A stretch of DNA of 64,000 nucleotides, taken from assembly GCA_964537975.1 (NCBI GenBank), contig CAZIDP010000015.1, forward strand, positions 15,230-79,229. The letters run 5' to 3'. Under the pieces are notes generated by a model, which worked only from the letters and a program-made list of their open reading frames with translations, was not told the origin of the DNA and ran no database searches. This stretch comes from SCBR16-9 sp964537975 (GTDB lineage: Bacteria; Hydrogenedentota; Hydrogenedentia; Hydrogenedentales; SCBR16-9). The stretch's first letter is position 1. Every line of letters begins with the position of its first letter. Positions 38,017-46,516 of this stretch are shown here, piece by piece. Made by a program: the position numbers and the translations under genes.

Positions 38017-39210
38017 ATGTTAAGTAAAATAAACGAAATTCTCGAAGATATTCGCCAGGGTAAAATGATCATCCTGGTTGACGATGAAGACCGTGAAAAT
38101 GAAGGTGACTTGGTTATTGCGGCTGAGTTGGTGAAGGCAGACGATATTAACTTCATGGCTAAGCATGGCCGTGGATTAATATGCCAGACTTTTTTATCAG
38201 ATGATATAAAGCGGCTGGATTTGCCCCCAATGACGACCAATAATACATCGCCTTTTAACACGGCATTTCACATCTCATTCGAAGCTGCTACCGGGATCAC
38301 TACCGGTATAAGTGCGCATGACAGAGCCCGTTCTGTGCAGGTTGCTGCAAATCCAGATTCCGGGCCTACTGACTTGGTTCGCCCCGGACATATGTTCCCA
38401 TTGTGCGCCAAAGAAGGCGGCGTGTTGGTTCGTGTAGGACAGACTGAAGGTTCCATTGATTTGATGCGTCTGGCTGGATTGAGTCCGACTGCGGTCCTCT
38501 GTGAAGTCATGAATGAAGATGGTACCATGGCGCGTATGCCAGACTTGGAGCGGTTTGCTGCAGAACATGACTTGAAAATATGTACCATTCAAGACATCAT
38601 CCGATACCGTAGGCGAACTGAGAAATTGGTATGGCGTGAAGCCGAAACTAAATTGCCTACAGAGCATGGTGATTTTCGATTGGTGGTGTATCGTAACGCA
38701 ATAGATGATTTCGAGCACTTGGCACTTGTCATGGGAGATGTCGCGCACAGTGATGATGTATTGGTGCGGGTTCATTCCGAATGTTTAACCGGTGATGTCT
38801 TTCATTCTCTGCGATGTGATTGTGGTGCGCAACTACACAAGGCAGTTCAAATCATCGCTGAATCGGGCTGTGGGGTATTGGTATATATGCGACAGGAAGG
38901 TCGTGGTATTGGTCTGATAAATAAAATCAAGGCTTACAAGCTTCAAGACGAAGGTATGGACACTGTAGAAGCCAATGTTCATCTTGGATTTGATCCAGAC
39001 CCGAGAGAATATGGTATTGGCGCACAAATCCTCAATGATTTGGGTGTTAAGCGGATGCGCCTTATTACCAATAATCCTGTTAAAAGAGTAGGCATTGAGG
39101 GGTATGGTTTGATTGTTGTCGACCGGGTATCACTCGAAGTGCCTCCAAATGATGTTAACCGGGATTATCTGAAGACAAAGAAAGAAAAAATGGGGCATCT
39201 GCTGGGGTAG
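38017..39210 (+). CDS. ribBA: Bifunctional DHBP synthase/GTP cyclohydrolase II
   Basis: 397 residues from the ATG at 38017 (AGGAC ten bases upstream); an ATG at 37990 overlapping the ribE stop is also in frame. Residues 1-200 are DHBP synthase, with the DDEDRENEGDL acidic motif. Residues about 205-395 are GTP cyclohydrolase II, with the zinc site in HSECLTGDVFHSLRCDCGAQ and the RQEGRGIGL motif. It feeds both branches of riboflavin synthesis. Third gene of the operon. Confidence 0.95.
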   Translation: MLSKINEILEDIRQGKMIILVDDEDRENEGDLVIAAELVKADDINFMAKHGRGLICQTFLSDDIKRLDLPPMTTNNTSPFNTAFHISFEAATGITTGISAHDRARSVQVAANPDSGPTDLVRPGHMFPLCAKEGGVLVRVGQTEGSIDLMRLAGLSPTAVLCEVMNEDGTMARMPDLERFAAEHDLKICTIQDIIRYRRRTEKLVWREAETKLPTEHGDFRLVVYRNAIDDFEHLALVMGDVAHSDDVLVRVHSECLTGDVFHSLRCDCGAQLHKAVQIIAESGCGVLVYMRQEGRGIGLINKIKAYKLQDEGMDTVEANVHLGFDPDPREYGIGAQILNDLGVKRMRLITNNPVKRVGIEGYGLIVVDRVSLEVPPNDVNRDYLKTKKEKMGHLLG

Positions 39211-39267
39211 TTCCCTACAAGATCGATACTGAATTGATAAAGCAAATAATTTTTGGAGATTTACGTC

Positions 39268-39732
39268 ATGCCGGTTGTTATTGAAGGTGGTTTTACAATT
39301 AAAGATAAAAAGTTCGGTTTGGTGGTAAGCCGGTTTAATTCTTTCATTACCGAAAAACTGGTAAGTGGTGCAGTTGATGCTTTGATTCGACATGGTGTTC
39401 GAGACGAAGATATTTGTCTTGCCTGGACTCCTGGTGCTTTTGAAATACCGGTTGTGGCGAAGAAGATGGCAGAGTCCGGCAAATATGATGCTGTCATTGC
39501 ATTGGGTTGTGTCATTCGTGGTGGAACACCTCATTTCGACTACGTGGCAGGTGAAGCGGCCAAAGGGATTGGCATGACTGCATTACAAACATCAATTCCC
39601 GTATTGTTTGGCGTATTGACAACCGATACCATCGAACAAGCTATAGAACGTGCCGGGACAAAAGCAGGCAACAAAGGTGCTGATGCTGCTATGGCGGCCA
39701 TTGAGATGATCAATTTGATGGAGCAACTATAA
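39268..39732 (+). CDS. ribH: 6,7-dimethyl-8-ribityllumazine synthase
   Basis: 154 residues from the ATG at 39268, behind TTGGAGAT. Family motifs VVSRFNSFITEKL, WTPGAFEIP, ALGCVIRGGTPHFDYV and the final NKGADAAMAAIEMINL are intact, including the catalytic His in the HFDYV motif. It makes the lumazine used by RibE. Fourth gene of the operon; the nusB start lies two bases past its stop. Confidence 0.95.
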   Translation: MPVVIEGGFTIKDKKFGLVVSRFNSFITEKLVSGAVDALIRHGVRDEDICLAWTPGAFEIPVVAKKMAESGKYDAVIALGCVIRGGTPHFDYVAGEAAKGIGMTALQTSIPVLFGVLTTDTIEQAIERAGTKAGNKGADAAMAAIEMINLMEQL

Positions 39733-39734
39733 TC

Positions 39735-40172
39735 GTGGTTTACCCGCAAATACGAAGAAAAGCCCGGGAATGTGTTTTGCAACTGCTTTTTTCATGGGAA
39801 TTTGCGGATGGAGAACCAGAAGGTGTGCTCGAGGCATTTTGGAAGTTAACGCCTGCCAAACAAAGTGTTCGTGATTATGCCGAAAAAATTGTTCATGTGT
39901 TTACTGTAAATCGTCATGATATTGACAAGGATATCGAAGCTGCACTGGATAACTGGTCTCCGGAACGCGTGGGTTGTGTTGAACGTGCCGCATTGCGTAT
40001 GGCTTATACTGAAATGAAATATTTATCAGATGTGCCGCCAACGGTTGCGATTAATGAAGCTATTGAAGTTACAAAACGTTTTGGCTCAGATGATTCACCT
40101 CGATTTGTCAATGGTGTGCTTGACAGACTCAGAAAAAATGTGGAAACGCCACATGGCGACGTAACACATTGA
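39735..40172 (+). CDS. nusB: Transcription antitermination factor NusB
   Basis: 145 residues from a GTG at 39735, two bases after the ribH stop, so probably translationally coupled. The opening IRRKARECVLQLLFSWEF and the C-terminal PPTVAINEAIEVTKRFGSDD...FVNGVLDRL pattern define NusB. It binds the boxA RNA with NusE in antitermination of rRNA transcription. A ribH-nusB pair is a common order in bacteria. Confidence 0.95.
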   Translation: MVYPQIRRKARECVLQLLFSWEFADGEPEGVLEAFWKLTPAKQSVRDYAEKIVHVFTVNRHDIDKDIEAALDNWSPERVGCVERAALRMAYTEMKYLSDVPPTVAINEAIEVTKRFGSDDSPRFVNGVLDRLRKNVETPHGDVTH

Positions 40173-40214
40173 TATATTTCATGAGATTTACCAGACCAAG
40201 TAGTATGCGAAGTT

Positions 40215-41051
40215 ATGAGTGAACACCCCTACGCGGATTTGCATATTCACACCAACCATTCTGATGGCCAGGACACTCCTGAGATAGTGGTAAAACGAGC
40301 GAGTGAATTGGGTGTTGCAGCATTGTCCATAACCGACCATGATCAAATCAGTGCAAATCCTATAGCCGAGAGTGCAGCGGCAAATACAGGCATTCAATAT
40401 TTACATGGGACAGAAATTACTGCACGTCATGAATATTTAAACGTGGATGTGCTTGGGTATGGCTTTGATTCGACTAATCTCGATTTGCAAAACGGCCTAG
40501 CAGCAATGCAAGAGGCACGCCGAAAGCGTATGGAAGAAATGTTGTTCCGGCTTGATCAAGCATGTGGCATCAAAATTCCGTATGAATCGCTTACCAGTCA
40601 AGACCATGATAAAGTAAGCTTGGGACGTATGCACCTCGCATTGGAACTCAAGAAGCTGGGTATAACCCGTAGAACCCAGGAAGGTTTCGATCGTTTTTTA
40701 AAAGCAGGCAGGCCAGCTTATGTACCGGCTGCCGCTATGTCTGTGACAGATGCTATCACTCTGGTTCAATCGGCTGGTGGGCTGGCATTTCTGGCGCACC
40801 CAGGTCTGATGAAGCATGTGCGTAAATCATTGAATACGCTACTGGAATATCCTTTCGACGGTTTGGAAGTTTTCCACATCAGCCATTCTCCTGGTCACAC
40901 TGACGCATTCCTGCAAATTGCTCTCGAACGCAAACTGCTGGTTTGCGGTGGAAGTGATTGTCACGGTGCCATCCGTGACCATGCCAACATGGGTAAAATA
41001 CGATTGCCCTTTCATCATTATGAAGCAATTTGTGAAGCATTACATCGTTGA
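40215..41051 (+). CDS. PHP-domain phosphoesterase (YciV/RNase AM-like)
   Basis: 278 residues. PHP metal motifs are in place: ADLHIHTNHSDG near the start, ITDHDQ at about residue 40, HGTEIT, and GGSDCHG near the C-terminus. It matches the 3',5'-nucleotide phosphatase/RNase AM group of PHP proteins, which remove phosphate or trim 5' ends of rRNA. It lies 42 bases after nusB in the same direction and is likely co-transcribed. The enzymatic detail is family knowledge. Confidence 0.88.
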   Translation: MSEHPYADLHIHTNHSDGQDTPEIVVKRASELGVAALSITDHDQISANPIAESAAANTGIQYLHGTEITARHEYLNVDVLGYGFDSTNLDLQNGLAAMQEARRKRMEEMLFRLDQACGIKIPYESLTSQDHDKVSLGRMHLALELKKLGITRRTQEGFDRFLKAGRPAYVPAAAMSVTDAITLVQSAGGLAFLAHPGLMKHVRKSLNTLLEYPFDGLEVFHISHSPGHTDAFLQIALERKLLVCGGSDCHGAIRDHANMGKIRLPFHHYEAICEALHR

Positions 41052-41060
41052 ACCCACGTG

Positions 41061-41098
41061 TGTGTATTTTGTTTATAAGATTCTGGTACAAATACACA
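41061..41098. terminator. A/T-rich hairpin at the end of the PHP gene
   Basis: A 9-bp stem (TGTGTATTT / AAATACACA) with a 20-base loop between the convergent PHP and coiled-coil genes. A/T-rich, so its strength is doubtful. Confidence 0.4.
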
Positions 41099-41108
41099 TA
41101 AATTGAAG

Positions 41109-44100
41109 TCAGTCCATGGGCGTTACTTGTGCCTGGGGAAGGTCATACCGTAATGTAACCATCCCTTCACGCGAAATGCCGGCGCGATCAAGATGAAGCT
41201 CCCGAATGCTTTTCATGCTTCGAATCAGCGGAATACTGTTGTTGCTTAGTTGTGCTTGTTGGATAAACAGCTTTCGCATTCGTGGAAAATTCTCAAATAC
41301 GGCAAATCCCTGGTCTGTCATATTAATATTGTACATCTGCACTTCTTCCAAATTGCTTAATGGTGAAAGCCGCAACATACCAGTGTCTGTAATTGAGGTA
41401 TAGAGTAGATTTAATCCCTGTAGCCCGGTTAATCGACGTACAAATTCCATCCCGGCATCATTAACCCTGCTACCCACCAGGCCAATGCTGTGGAGACTGT
41501 CAGGTTCCAAGTCAGCCAAAAACGATAAGTCACCACCTGCAGTTTCATCTATTTCCAGCTTTGCTTCTCTGCCTGCTGTAATGTGGACATTACCTTGAGC
41601 AGCAGCAAATTCCTGCCAGGAACCAGCACTGGTAATAGACCAGGGGCGTACCATAATCCTGCCAACCCTTCGATTGGCCGGTAATCGGAGTGTTCTCGCA
41701 TCGGGGGGTGTTCGGGCTTCCGCTTCTGCTATAGCCTCCGGTGGTCGGGTGTCCAGTCGTGTGTTGGGAAGTACTTCCTGGATACGTGCGATTTCATAGG
41801 ATGGGGTGGCTGCATCTATGATGAGTTCCTCCAATCCAATGAGATGCCTGAGACTCTGTAAATTTTGTTCACTGGCTTCAAATTGCGGTAACCAGATTGA
41901 ATGTAGATCATCAGGCTTTAAAGCCCGTAGTGAAATTAAGTCGTTAGCAGCTTCTTCGTTCATCCGCAGATGAAATTGCAGCCGTTCACTTACTGTCATA
42001 ACATTTTGCGCGACATCAGAGAATGGTATCCACTCCGCTTCATTGCCCAGTGAAATATCACGGGCATATAACGTGCCTAATGAATATTCTGAAGGAAAAT
42101 GCAATTGTTTTCGCGGCGTTATCTGCTGTGTTGTTTCTCTGCCAAGCATGGTCATGATGTATATTCCACCGCCGGAAAGCGTCAGAACTAAAATGACAGC
42201 CAGCATAAGTGTAGCTCTCGAAGCGACAGGGCGTTTCTCCCGTGCTCTGCGCAGCATGTATTCAGTTTGCGATAAGGTGCGGTCTCTTTCATCTAGTGAA
42301 TGTTGTAATGATTCAAGTTCCTTCCGAGCCTGTTCCAGAGTTGCTGCTTTACGTGCTTCTTCATCCCGTAGCTTATCCAACTCAATTTCCAACGATTCTT
42401 GCGATGTAGAAGCAGTTGCTGTTCTGTTACGCAGGGCATTCAATTCATTTTCCAACGCAGATATTCGCGTTTTGTCTTGCTCGTTCTCCTCTTCGGCTCG
42501 TGATGCGGCAACTTCTTGTTCTTTTAAGTGCTTCCGGAGTTCGTCCAACTCTTTTCTTGCGTCTTCCAGCGCGGCAGATTTTTTCGATTCATTTTTTCGT
42601 AATGATTCAAGTTCTTCTTCAAGTCGTTTTTCAGACTCTTGGGTTTCCCGTGCCTTATACTGAAGATTTACCAATTCATTCTGTAAATCATTAACCAGGT
42701 TTTCATGTTCGGCACTGCTCTGTGCGGCTTCTTCCATCGCGTTTTCACGTTGATTCAATGCATTACGCAGGACTTCCAACTCTTTTTGTGCTTCGTTCAA
42801 TGCATCGCTTTTTGCCTGTTCGTTGTTGCGAAGTTGTTCTACTTCTTGACTTAACCTGGCTTCAGATTCTGTTGCTTTTCCAGCGTTTTCACGAAGCGTA
42901 TTCAACTCAATATGCAAAGCGTTTAGTTCGGATTCCCGAGCTTCATTCATATCAGAAGCAGATGTATAGGCTACTTTTTGATCGGTGAGTTGTTTCCGAA
43001 GTGTTTCCAATTCTTGTCGGGCGGCTTCTAGTGCATTGGATTTGTCAGACTCATTTTTGCGAAGCTGCTCGAGTTCCTGTTCAATCTGTTTTTCTGAATC
43101 CGCGTACTCGTTCGCTTTTTGGCTTAAAGAGACCAGCTCGATCTGCAATGCTTCTAAAGCTTCCGCACTCATAGATGATTGTGCTTCTGCATTCGCAATC
43201 TGTGCCTGCCGTTCTTCTAATTCTTTTTGCAGGCGTTCCATTTCTGCACGTGTTGTGTCCAGAGTGCGGGTTTTTGCGGACTCATTCGCACGCAATTGCT
43301 CCAATTCCTGTGATAATTGCGCTTCAGAATTTGTTTTTAGTTCAGCATCGTTTTGCAGCGTTTCAAGCTCTTGCTTCAACGCTGTCATTGCAGCTTCACT
43401 TTCTTCTCTACGTTGGACTGCCTCAGATATTGCAGATTCGCGTTCCGCCAATTGGCCATGCAATGTTTCTAGTTGCTCTCGGGCAGTATCCAGCGCCTCT
43501 GATTTGTCACGTTGATCAACACGAAGCTGCTCTAATTCGGTTTTCAGGCTATTTTCTGACGCAACAGCTTGTTGTGCTTCCTGCCGAATAGTGTCCAACT
43601 CTTGCTGCAATGCAAGTATCTCTGCCTCGCGTTCTGTATTTTTGAGTTCCGCATCGGCTATCGCCTGTTCGCGTTCACTCAAAGCGGATTGTAGCTGGTC
43701 CAATTCATCTCTGGCCATACCCAGTGCGTCATTTTTTGCATGCTCGCGCTGGCGTAATTCTTCCAGTTCTTTGCTCAGTTCAGCCTCAGAATTGGCTGCG
43801 GTTTCTGCTTTCTGCTTGATATTGCTAAGCTCGTTTTGGAGTTCTACAACGAGACGTTCCCTGGCTTCGCGTTCACTTGCTGCCTCCGAAATTGCCAGCT
43901 CACGTTCTTTCAAGGTGTTTTCGAGTGCTTGCATCTCACTGCGGGCTTGTTCAAGCAATCTGTGTTGGTTATCTTCCCGTTTGCGGAGTTTCTCCAACTC
44001 GTGCTCAAGTTCTTCTTCAGATGCTGTGGCTCTGCCTGTGACTTGCTTCAACGACTCCAATTCAGATTGTAGTTCTTCTACCGTTTTCTGGAGTTCCGCT

Positions 44101-44459
44101 TTGTCCAGGGCTTCCGCGACCCTTGCTTCGATGTTTTTCCGGGTATTTTCATAGGTGGTAAACTGCTCGTTTAACCCAATGGTGAGGTCTTCTACAAATA
44201 TCAGTGGAAATTGATGTCGAAGTTCTCTGCAGTTGCTCTCGATGTTATTTAATAATTCTGCTTGAAGTTCCAATGCAGCAATGGCTTCTTCTATTCGACC
44301 CAATGCAGATAAATTCAACGCACGGTAATAATGAATGCGAGGCGCCGTTAAGCAATCTTGGGAGAGTTTATCCAGTAAAGCCAACGATTCTTCATACTTG
44401 TGGTTCTGATATGCCTGAATCGATTCATTATATCGTTGTTTCAACAGCAGTATAGACAT
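41109..44459 (-). CDS. Membrane protein with a long repeat coiled coil and LRR-like outer domain
   Basis: 1116 residues. Residues 1-115 are helical and TPR-like (KQRYNESIQAYQNHKYEE). Residues 154-692 are seven repeats of exactly 77 residues, that is eleven heptads, each starting ELExLR and ending in a SExxL segment; the same register goes on in part from 119 to 153 and from 693 to 743. A single membrane helix lies at about 749-772. The outer 345 residues contain two related segments (LKPDDLHSIWL near 847 and LEPDSLHSIGL near 984), followed by leucine-rich strands in which an L-x-x-L pattern recurs about every 24 residues. The topology should place the coiled coil inside the cell and the LRR-like part in the periplasm. 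I know no family with this order. Start has AAGGAAA nine bases upstream. Divergent from the MshEN-HDOD gene. Confidence 0.85.
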   Translation of the reverse strand: MSILLLKQRYNESIQAYQNHKYEESLALLDKLSQDCLTAPRIHYYRALNLSALGRIEEAIAALELQAELLNNIESNCRELRHQFPLIFVEDLTIGLNEQFTTYENTRKNIEARVAEALDKAELQKTVEELQSELESLKQVTGRATASEEELEHELEKLRKREDNQHRLLEQARSEMQALENTLKERELAISEAASEREARERLVVELQNELSNIKQKAETAANSEAELSKELEELRQREHAKNDALGMARDELDQLQSALSEREQAIADAELKNTEREAEILALQQELDTIRQEAQQAVASENSLKTELEQLRVDQRDKSEALDTAREQLETLHGQLAERESAISEAVQRREESEAAMTALKQELETLQNDAELKTNSEAQLSQELEQLRANESAKTRTLDTTRAEMERLQKELEERQAQIANAEAQSSMSAEALEALQIELVSLSQKANEYADSEKQIEQELEQLRKNESDKSNALEAARQELETLRKQLTDQKVAYTSASDMNEARESELNALHIELNTLRENAGKATESEARLSQEVEQLRNNEQAKSDALNEAQKELEVLRNALNQRENAMEEAAQSSAEHENLVNDLQNELVNLQYKARETQESEKRLEEELESLRKNESKKSAALEDARKELDELRKHLKEQEVAASRAEEENEQDKTRISALENELNALRNRTATASTSQESLEIELDKLRDEEARKAATLEQARKELESLQHSLDERDRTLSQTEYMLRRAREKRPVASRATLMLAVILVLTLSGGGIYIMTMLGRETTQQITPRKQLHFPSEYSLGTLYARDISLGNEAEWIPFSDVAQNVMTVSERLQFHLRMNEEAANDLISLRALKPDDLHSIWLPQFEASEQNLQSLRHLIGLEELIIDAATPSYEIARIQEVLPNTRLDTRPPEAIAEAEARTPPDARTLRLPANRRVGRIMVRPWSITSAGSWQEFAAAQGNVHITAGREAKLEIDETAGGDLSFLADLEPDSLHSIGLVGSRVNDAGMEFVRRLTGLQGLNLLYTSITDTGMLRLSPLSNLEEVQMYNINMTDQGFAVFENFPRMRKLFIQQAQLSNNSIPLIRSMKSIRELHLDRAGISREGMVTLRYDLPQAQVTPMD
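42384..44000 (-). repeat. Seven tandem 231-bp repeats coding the coiled coil
   Basis: The stretch coding residues 154-692 of the coiled-coil protein consists of seven units of exactly 231 bp with no insertion or deletion between them. The units have drifted at the base level but keep their length, consistent with expansion by 11-heptad blocks. Long open frames on the opposite strand (42043-44154) are a by-product of this repetitive, Glu/Gln/Lys-rich codon pattern. Confidence 0.85.
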
Positions 44460-44822
44460 TCATGCATTTCCTTAGAAAACGCGGTTTCGAATCTGGTTGG
44501 TATGTAGTGTACCATATACAGGAAAAATATTATCTGTGATGCATGTTTTTCCCATGAATCATGTTAACGCCCAATGAAAGATTGTACAATGAATCAGGGT
44601 TGTATTGGAAGATAACCCATTGAGCGTATAATTGCAACGTACTTTAAAGAAATTCATTCTGAATCCGAAAAGTTCATTATTGTATGTACGCTATCCGTTG
44701 CGCTTTATCATATCAGGACGTAGCTTGGGTGCTGCTTGGTTATTTCTGATTCGATTTGATATATGGTTACTTTAGAATATGCAATAGAAGCCTATAAAAT
44801 TTGCTTATTGAAGGAAATGATT
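44460..44822. other. Divergent promoter region of coiled-coil and MshEN-HDOD genes
   Basis: About 360 bases between the divergent starts. No RNA structure or operator recognised. An open frame from 44763 merges with the MshEN-HDOD gene but lacks a ribosome site. Confidence 0.35.
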
Positions 44823-46163
44823 ATGTCTGATCAAAAACATTCCACCAATGCAATGGAAAACGATGATACCAGTCACCAGCGCATTGGTGAATTATTAATT
44901 AATGAAGGGTTGATTAACCAAGAGCAATTGGCTGAGGCTCTGGAGAAGCAAAAGCATAGTGGTGGCAAAACGTTTGAGATTCTGCTGCGTCTCGGACATC
45001 TTGATAAAGATAAACTTCATACCATGCTTTCGAAACAACCAGGCGTCGCATCCATTGATCTTTCCCGAATGAACTTGGACAAAGACATAATCAAGTTGAT
45101 TCCGCACGAAATGGCACTGGAGCAACTTGTTTTACCGATTGATCGTTTAGGAAAGTTGTTGACTGTCGCAATGGCGTGTCCCCTGGACACCCACACCATT
45201 CGACAAATCGAATCGATGAGTGGTTTGCGTGTGAAGGCTATGTTATGTCGTTTAGACGATATCGTTGTGGCTGTGGAAAGTCTTTACAGACAACGCGAAT
45301 CGCAGGAAATGTCTATTGAATCTCTTGGTATTGCAGTTTCTGATGCCAGAACCCAAACCCGTACCGCTATAAAAGATAAAGTAGATGCATTTGATTTTAA
45401 AGTACCCGAATCTATTGCCAGAAACCTGATCGATGCTGCTGCGGATGCCAGAGTTTCTCTTGATAAATTGAGTGGAATGTTGGAAGTTGATCCGGTCACC
45501 TTGTTCCAGGTGCTGGATGTCGTAAATTCCCCAATGTTTGGTATGACCGCCAATATTGATACTTCTGCCAAAGCTATGGTGGTATTAAACAAAAAGGGTG
45601 TTTCTTCCTTGTTTCGCATACACATTGAAAATAATGCAACGCTGAAACAGGAGTGGTCGCTGTTGTCTGAGCAAGCGGTTCGTTGTGGTGCTGTTGCATC
45701 TTCTCTGGTGGAAGATTTGGGTATTGCCGCGCATAAAAATGAAGTACGTTGTGCCGGAATTTTGTGTTGGTTGGGCCGTTTTGCTTTAATGGAGCTGGCC
45801 TATCCCAAGTATAAATTTATTAATCATGATTTAATCGGTGTGGCATTGTGTGAGGAAGAAAGAAAACTATTTGATGTGACGCATTCAGAAGTTGGTGAAA
45901 TGTTGATTCAGCGTGCGGGATTATGTGATCGTCTGGCCAATGTAGTGCGTTTTTATACCAGTCCTGGTGAGGCAGAGAGCCAAAATGAATTACTGGCTAT
46001 GCTGTCCAACATTGGAGCGCATGCGGCTGTTTGGAAGGACACACACAATGAAGCAGGGCTGGCCGCTTGTAATGAGTACATGAAAACTTTGGGAATTAAT
46101 CATGAAGATGTCAAGAAAGCTTTGCTTATTGCTGAAAAAACAGAAAAAACATTGCTTAAGTAG
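44823..46163 (+). CDS. MshEN domain-HDOD domain protein, paralogue 2
   Basis: 446 residues from the ATG at 44823, with GAAGGA upstream. Domains as in the paralogue at 354-1874: MshEN (about 15-165) with IGELLINEGLI and ACPLDTHT, a shorter linker, then HDOD (about 200-400). Here the HD pair is lost: the place of LLHDLGRI reads ILCWLGRF, so it cannot be a phosphohydrolase and should act by binding. It is divergent from the coiled-coil gene and followed after 68 bases by the Nif11-like gene. A link to cyclic di-GMP is inferred from the MshEN family. Confidence 0.85.
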   Translation: MSDQKHSTNAMENDDTSHQRIGELLINEGLINQEQLAEALEKQKHSGGKTFEILLRLGHLDKDKLHTMLSKQPGVASIDLSRMNLDKDIIKLIPHEMALEQLVLPIDRLGKLLTVAMACPLDTHTIRQIESMSGLRVKAMLCRLDDIVVAVESLYRQRESQEMSIESLGIAVSDARTQTRTAIKDKVDAFDFKVPESIARNLIDAAADARVSLDKLSGMLEVDPVTLFQVLDVVNSPMFGMTANIDTSAKAMVVLNKKGVSSLFRIHIENNATLKQEWSLLSEQAVRCGAVASSLVEDLGIAAHKNEVRCAGILCWLGRFALMELAYPKYKFINHDLIGVALCEEERKLFDVTHSEVGEMLIQRAGLCDRLANVVRFYTSPGEAESQNELLAMLSNIGAHAAVWKDTHNEAGLAACNEYMKTLGINHEDVKKALLIAEKTEKTLLK

Positions 46164-46231
46164 TTTTTGAATTCACTAAAATAAAAATTGTAGATGTGTC
46201 AGAACTAAAAAAAGGGAGCATAAACGATAAA

Positions 46232-46483
46232 ATGTCTTTGGACTCTGTATATGCGTTTTTGGATCACGTAAAAAATAATAACCTGCTACAAAAAGAGATC
46301 GCATCATTACGTGGTGGGAATTCTGTGGATATACTGCTCATGATGGCCCGGGAAGTTGGTTACGATTTTTCTCGAGATGAATACCATCAAGTGATTCTGG
46401 AATTGGCTGAAGGGGAATTGTCTGATGAATCCATACATAGAACTGCACAGGCTATGGGTATGGAGACGGATAAGATGCAGTAG
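46232..46483 (+). CDS. Nif11-like small protein
   Basis: 83 residues from the ATG at 46232 (MSLDSVYAFLDHVKNNN); a GTG 12 codons upstream is also in frame, and the GGGAG lies 13 bases before the ATG. The sequence follows the Nif11 pattern: S-x-x-S-V-x-x-F-L-x-x-V-x-x-x-x-x-L, then VDILLMMAREVGYDFSRDEY. Nif11 domains occur as leaders of modified peptides and near nitrogen-fixation genes. This one has no Gly-Gly cleavage site and no Cys or Ser/Thr-rich core, so it is not an obvious precursor. It lies 33 bases from the convergent radical SAM-like gene. Confidence 0.65.
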   Translation: MSLDSVYAFLDHVKNNNLLQKEIASLRGGNSVDILLMMAREVGYDFSRDEYHQVILELAEGELSDESIHRTAQAMGMETDKMQ

Positions 46484-46516
46484 TTTTCTTTTGCCTGGTC
46501 TAGTAAATGAAATATT

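Noticed and set aside
42043..44154. Several long plus-strand frames opposite the coiled-coil gene, rich in Ser
   Set aside because: They mirror the Glu/Gln/Lys-rich repeats of the real gene and have no start site or family match.
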